A DNA stretch of 10,509 nt from B2-G16 sp964528085 (GTDB taxonomy: Bacteria > Bipolaricaulota > Bipolaricaulia > UBA7950 > UBA9294): positions 1 to 10,509 of the forward strand of contig CAZGRE010000044.1 in the NCBI GenBank assembly GCA_964528085.1, given 5' to 3'. This document shows, one piece after another, positions 7,154-10,509 of this stretch; positions within the stretch are counted from its first letter, which is position 1, and each line of letters starts with the position of its first letter. The notes beneath the pieces are model-generated. The model did not search any database. It was not told the origin of the DNA and was given only the letters and a program-made list of their open reading frames with translations. The position numbers and the translations under genes are program-made.

Positions 7154-8476
7154 ATGTTCACCCTCGGCGAGATCGCCCGGATCGTCGGAGGGAGGCTGAT
7201 CGGCCGGCCCGAACCTACCCCGCTGCGGGTCGTCCACGACTCGCGCCTCGTCGAGAAAGGGGATCTGTTCGTCGCCCTACCCGGGAGGAGGAGGGACGGG
7301 CACGAGTTCCTCGGTGATGCGTTCGAGAGGGGCGCGATCGGGGGGATCGTCTCCCGGGAAGGAGGGGGCGGTGACCTGATCGTCGTCCCCGATCCTCTCG
7401 CCGCTCTGCAGAGGCTCGCCGGTGAGTGGCGCGATCGCATCGATTCCCCGATCATCGCGATAACGGGGAGCAACGGGAAGACGACGACGAAGGACCTCCT
7501 CGCCCACATCCTTAGAGGAAGGATGCGGGCGTTTTCCTCCCCTTCGAACTACAACACCGAGATCGGCCTTCCCCTCTCCCTCCTCCGGATGGGCGCAGAG
7601 GACGAAATCGGGGTCTTCGAGCTCGCCTCCCAGGCCCCGGGGGAGATCTCCTTCCTCGCCGAGCTCCTCCGGCCGAGCGGTGCGGTGATCACCGGGATCG
7701 GACCGAGCCACCTCTCATCGTTCAAGACGCTCGAAGCGGTGGCGGACGAGAAATGGTCCCTCGTCCGCTCCATCCCGGAAGGGGGGTTGATCGTCGTAAA
7801 CGCCGACTCACCACACCTTCGCTCGCGTGCGACCCCGGGTGTCGTCACAGCCGGCCTCGAATACGGAAGGATCCGCGGGAGGATCGTGCAGGAGACCCCT
7901 CATCTGACCGTCGAGATAGACTCACCGCGGATCACCCTCGAGCCGCCCCTTCTCGGCCGGCACAATGCGACGAACCTCCTCCTCGCCGCGGCCTGCGCCC
8001 TCGAGCTCGGGATCCCACCCAAGACAATTGTGGAGCAGGTCTCAACGTTCACACCGCGGCCGCACCGACTCCGGCCGGTCGAGGCCCGGTTCGGGACGAT
8101 CCTCGACGACACGTACAACGCAAACCCATCCTCCACCCTCGCCGCGATCCACGTCCTCGACCGGTATGGGAATCCTGATTCGAAGCGGATCTTCGTCTTC
8201 GGGGAGATGCTCGATCTCGGCGAGGAAAGCGAGCGCTATCATCGCTCGATCGTAGAGGAGGCGCTCAAGCTCAGGATCGACCTGATCTTCCCGCTCGGAG
8301 ACCGACCGGTCGAAGCGTGCCGTCGCCTGGGGAGCGCCCGGGCCGTCATCTCCCCCCCTGATCGGCTGGTCGCAACGATAAAAGCGGCCCTCAATCGAGC
8401 GGATAACGTCGTCCTCGTCAAGGGATCACGCGATCTTAGGCTCGAGCGGATCGTGGACGCCCTTAAGCGGATCTAG
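7154..8476 (+). CDS. murF: UDP-MurNAc-tripeptide:D-Ala-D-Ala ligase MurF
   Basis: This 440-residue cytoplasmic Mur ligase performs the last soluble step of peptidoglycan precursor synthesis, joining D-Ala-D-Ala to the UDP-MurNAc-tripeptide with ATP. The N-terminal domain carries VVHDSRLVEKGDLFVAL (26-42) and DGHEF. The ATP-binding P-loop GSNGKTTTK is at 105-113, followed by SNYNTEIGLPLSLL (131-144). Glu156 replaces the usual EMG context with ELASQAPGEI. GIGPSHL keeps His186 and DEKWSLV keeps Lys200, the probable carbamylated lysine. The C-terminal domain has DDTYNANPSS (318-327), FGEMLDLGEES and VKGSRDLRLERIV. GAAGGAG-type ribosome binding bases (7141-7147) sit at the end of the upstream gene, six bases before the ATG. 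It is not in a visible dcw cluster here. Its stop codon lies in the CTAG shared with ade. Confidence 0.94.
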   Translation: MFTLGEIARIVGGRLIGRPEPTPLRVVHDSRLVEKGDLFVALPGRRRDGHEFLGDAFERGAIGGIVSREGGGGDLIVVPDPLAALQRLAGEWRDRIDSPIIAITGSNGKTTTKDLLAHILRGRMRAFSSPSNYNTEIGLPLSLLRMGAEDEIGVFELASQAPGEISFLAELLRPSGAVITGIGPSHLSSFKTLEAVADEKWSLVRSIPEGGLIVVNADSPHLRSRATPGVVTAGLEYGRIRGRIVQETPHLTVEIDSPRITLEPPLLGRHNATNLLLAAACALELGIPPKTIVEQVSTFTPRPHRLRPVEARFGTILDDTYNANPSSTLAAIHVLDRYGNPDSKRIFVFGEMLDLGEESERYHRSIVEEALKLRIDLIFPLGDRPVEACRRLGSARAVISPPDRLVATIKAALNRADNVVLVKGSRDLRLERIVDALKRI

Positions 8477-10149
8477 GCCTCACCCTCGAATAGGGGGACG
8501 GGCCGGAACGAGTCGACGTCGACCAGGCCGCGATCGGTCAGCTTGAGATGGGGGATGACCGGAAGGGCGAGGAACGACAGGGTCATGAACGGGGCGGGGA
8601 GGGGGCAGCCGAGCCGGCGGGCGGCCCGGTTCAACGCAACGGAGGATTCGGCGACCTCCGTGAGCGGCCGGTCGGACATCAGCCCGGCGATCGGGAGGGG
8701 ATGGGAGGCGAGGAGTTCCCCGTCGGCTACCACGACCTGCCCCCCTCCGATCCGGGAGAGCGCGGAGAGGGCAGAGAGGATCTCTCGATCACTGCAACCG
8801 ACGACGACGGCGTTGTGAGAATCGTGGGCGACGGTCGATCCGAGCGCCCCCGACTTCAGGCCGAACCCGCGGACGAGACCGAGTCCGACCGAGCCGGAGC
8901 CCCCGTGCCGCTCGACGACGACGAGCTTGAGCAGATCGCGGCTCGGATCCGATACGACCTCCCCCCCTGCGCAGCTCGGCCGCTCGATGAGCGGCTCGGT
9001 TATCACCTGAGCGGGGTGGACACCGATCACCCGCGCCCTTCCGCCCTCGCAGGGGATCGTAAGATCGATCCTCTCCGGATCGATGTGGACGGTACCCTGG
9101 ACCTCCTCTGAATCGATCGGCTCAATTTCAGCCGTGCACGATCCTCCCTCAGCGACGAGGACCCCGCCGACGTAGACCTCGTCTATCTCGAACCGCTCGA
9201 GATCGCTTAAGACGATCAGATCGGCCCTATAGCCGGGGGCGATCGCGCCGATGTCGGCGAGCCCATAGGCACGGGCGGTGTGGATCGTGGCAGAGGAGAT
9301 TACAAGATGAGCCGGGATCCCGGCTGCGATCGACCTGCGGACGAGGTCGTCGATCTGCCCCTCATCGCGGAGGGTCTCGGGATGGCGATCGTCGGTGCAG
9401 AAATGGACGAACGGGGCGGTCGTCTCCGTCAGGAGGGGGAGGAGGGCCTCGAGGTTCCGCGCCGTCGTCCCGTCGCGGATCAGGATGTGCATCCCGCTTC
9501 TCAGCTTCTCCTCCGCCTCGGCGAGGGTCGTGCACTCATGATCGGTCCGCGGCCCGGCCGCTACATAATCCCAGAGGGCCATCCCGGCGAGGCCGGGGGC
9601 ATGGCCGTCGATCGGCCTACCGGCGGCCGCAGCGAGCTTCGCCATCACCTCTGGATCGCGGCCGACGACCCCGGGGTAGTTCATCACCTCCCCCAGGCCG
9701 ATGACCCGGTCGAAGGAGAGGATCTCTGCGATTTTCTCATGGTCGATCACCGCCCCTGACGTCTCGAACGGGCTCGCCGGGACGCAGGAAGGGGCCATGA
9801 AGTAGGCGCGAAACGGGAGGTGCTCGGTGGCGGCGAGCATGTAGCGGATCCCGGCGATCCCGAGGACGTTGGCGATCTCGTGCGGATCGGCGATGATGCA
9901 GGTAGTCCCGTGCGGGAGAACCGCCCGGGCGAACCCGGCCGGGGAGAGCTGCGAGCTCTCGATGTGCACGTGCGCGTCGATCAGGCCGGGGATGACGATC
10001 CGGCCGGCGAGGTCCCTCACCTCATACGGGTCGTCGGCGCCGAACCCGACGATCCGGCCGCTTGAGATCGCGACATCCCCCCGGAAGATCGATCCGGAGA
10101 AGACGTCGAGGATCCGCGCATCCCTGAGGAGGAGATCGACCCTATCCAT
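8473..10149 (-). CDS. ade: Adenine deaminase
   Basis: This 558-residue metal-dependent amidohydrolase converts adenine to hypoxanthine and ammonia in purine salvage. Family motifs in order: the small N-terminal beta domain (LLRDARILDVFSG), DAHVHIESS with metal ligands His60 and His62, GTTCIIADPHEIANVLG (DPHE at 88-91), GLGEVMNYPG (Glu154), DGHAPGL (His183), TDHECTT (204-205), HFCTDDRHP (Asp253/254), and the Ade-specific C-terminal domain with GSTVAHDSHN and GGGQVVVADGE. The open frame extends 53 codons further upstream, but that stretch is Pro/Arg/Ser-rich and overlaps the NEW3-like gene. The ATG at 10149 has AGGGGGA just before it and fits the family start. It overlaps the upstream gene by 8 bases and converges on murF. 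Length matches the family. Confidence 0.95.
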   Translation of the reverse strand: MDRVDLLLRDARILDVFSGSIFRGDVAISSGRIVGFGADDPYEVRDLAGRIVIPGLIDAHVHIESSQLSPAGFARAVLPHGTTCIIADPHEIANVLGIAGIRYMLAATEHLPFRAYFMAPSCVPASPFETSGAVIDHEKIAEILSFDRVIGLGEVMNYPGVVGRDPEVMAKLAAAAGRPIDGHAPGLAGMALWDYVAAGPRTDHECTTLAEAEEKLRSGMHILIRDGTTARNLEALLPLLTETTAPFVHFCTDDRHPETLRDEGQIDDLVRRSIAAGIPAHLVISSATIHTARAYGLADIGAIAPGYRADLIVLSDLERFEIDEVYVGGVLVAEGGSCTAEIEPIDSEEVQGTVHIDPERIDLTIPCEGGRARVIGVHPAQVITEPLIERPSCAGGEVVSDPSRDLLKLVVVERHGGSGSVGLGLVRGFGLKSGALGSTVAHDSHNAVVVGCSDREILSALSALSRIGGGQVVVADGELLASHPLPIAGLMSDRPLTEVAESSVALNRAARRLGCPLPAPFMTLSFLALPVIPHLKLTDRGLVDVDSFRPVPLFEGEA

Positions 10150-10509
10150 CAATCCCCCTGACCGTGACATGCGCCTCGATCTCACCGAGGAGCTCCCCTT
10201 CGCTCGAGGCGGTGAGGGTGACAGATCCGATCTCACCCGGATCGGCCGTGGCCGGCGGGGCGACGGTAAACAGGACCTCGTAGGAGTGAAGGGGACCGGC
10301 GTCGGCATCGATGTAGACCGAAGGGGAGCTCACCGCTGCGTACCAGCCGGGGGGGATCCCGTCTACCTGCAGGTCGATCGTCCGGCTCCGACGATCGGGG
10401 GAGGAGAGGGTGACGAACCACGAGATGGACGAGCCGGGTGCGACCTCCCCTTCCAGCCGATCGACGATCTTCGGTTCGCTTGTCACCTCGTAGTCCATCT
10501 CGTGAAGCT
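10142..10509 (-). CDS. C-terminal part of a NEW3-like beta-sandwich, probably exported protein
   Basis: The reading frame is open to the window edge and reads in-frame ...LHEMDYEV, so the ATG at 10498 is probably internal: no Shine-Dalgarno precedes it and the product would lack a signal. The visible 122 or so residues resemble NEW3/CARDB-type extracellular beta-sandwich modules: SSISWFVTLSSPDRRSRTI, DGIPPGWYAAVSSPSVYIDA, and a proline-rich VAPPATADPGEIGSVTLTAS. Such domains usually follow a signal peptide and precede or follow other surface domains, and may assist substrate binding or cell-surface scaffolding. The stop TAG lies within the first codons of ade (ATGGATAG), so the two are likely one transcription unit. 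The domain family call is tentative and the function of the full protein unknown. Confidence 0.6.
   Translation of the reverse strand, partial: LHEMDYEVTSEPKIVDRLEGEVAPGSSISWFVTLSSPDRRSRTIDLQVDGIPPGWYAAVSSPSVYIDADAGPLHSYEVLFTVAPPATADPGEIGSVTLTASSEGELLGEIEAHVTVRGIDG

Noticed and set aside
8480..8500. Weak CCCTC...AGGGG inverted repeat after murF as a terminator
   Set aside because: The stem is short, lacks a T tract, and lies within the ade coding sequence.
10150..10308. 53-codon upstream extension of the adenine deaminase frame
   Set aside because: The extension is Pro/Ser/Arg-rich, overlaps the NEW3-like gene, and the ATG at 10149 has its own AGGGGGA and matches the family N-terminus.
1..10509. 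HIP1-like GCGATCGC repeat as the cause of the GATC excess
   Set aside because: I find only scattered copies (for example near 6958 and 7433); the flanks of GATC vary (CTGATC, GTGATC, GGGATC, CGGATC), so no single longer repeat explains it.

Overview
The window reads as chromosomal DNA of a GC-rich bacterium. A lipobox signal peptide and a MurF peptidoglycan ligase argue for Bacteria rather than Archaea. The gene set (TGS-type nucleoside kinase, Ade-type adenine deaminase, single-RCK TrkA with TrkH, a non-sporulation S55 peptidase) would suit a deep-branching, probably anaerobic lineage such as Bipolaricaulota, Synergistota or Thermotogota relatives. That placement is a guess: nothing in the window fixes the phylum. 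Coding density is close to total and no gene-free stretch exceeds 133 bases. I see no tRNA, rRNA, CRISPR array, insertion sequence or phage gene.

Left block, minus strand (1-2977): one transcription unit running leftward. It encodes a PKD-transglutaminase-like lipoprotein, an AcuC/histone-deacetylase-type deacetylase, and the N-terminal 275 residues of a TGS-domain nucleoside (uridine) kinase cut by the window edge. A 133-base divergent intergenic region (2978-3110) carries a good promoter for each side. The minus-strand promoter places the lipoprotein mRNA start almost on its ATG.

Central block, plus strand (3111-8476): trkA and trkH overlap by ATGA and form a two-component potassium uptake system. 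A promoter candidate directly after the trkH stop then leads to a secreted S55 (SpoIVB-type) peptidase-domain protein and murF, only 3 bases apart. The pairing hints at a cell-envelope role for the peptidase.

Right block, minus strand (8473-10509): the C-terminal end of a NEW3-like, probably exported protein overlaps the start of adenine deaminase (ade) by 8 bases. The ade and murF genes converge and share a CTAG in which both stop codons lie, leaving no intergenic terminator.

Most genes are recognisable housekeeping or accessory metabolism, and I do not see a convincing new multi-gene system. The items most worth a second look are the Ser-before-His order in the S55 protein and its linkage to murF, a strong excess of GATC tied to Leu-Ile and Val-Ile codon choice, and the near-leaderless lipoprotein promoter.
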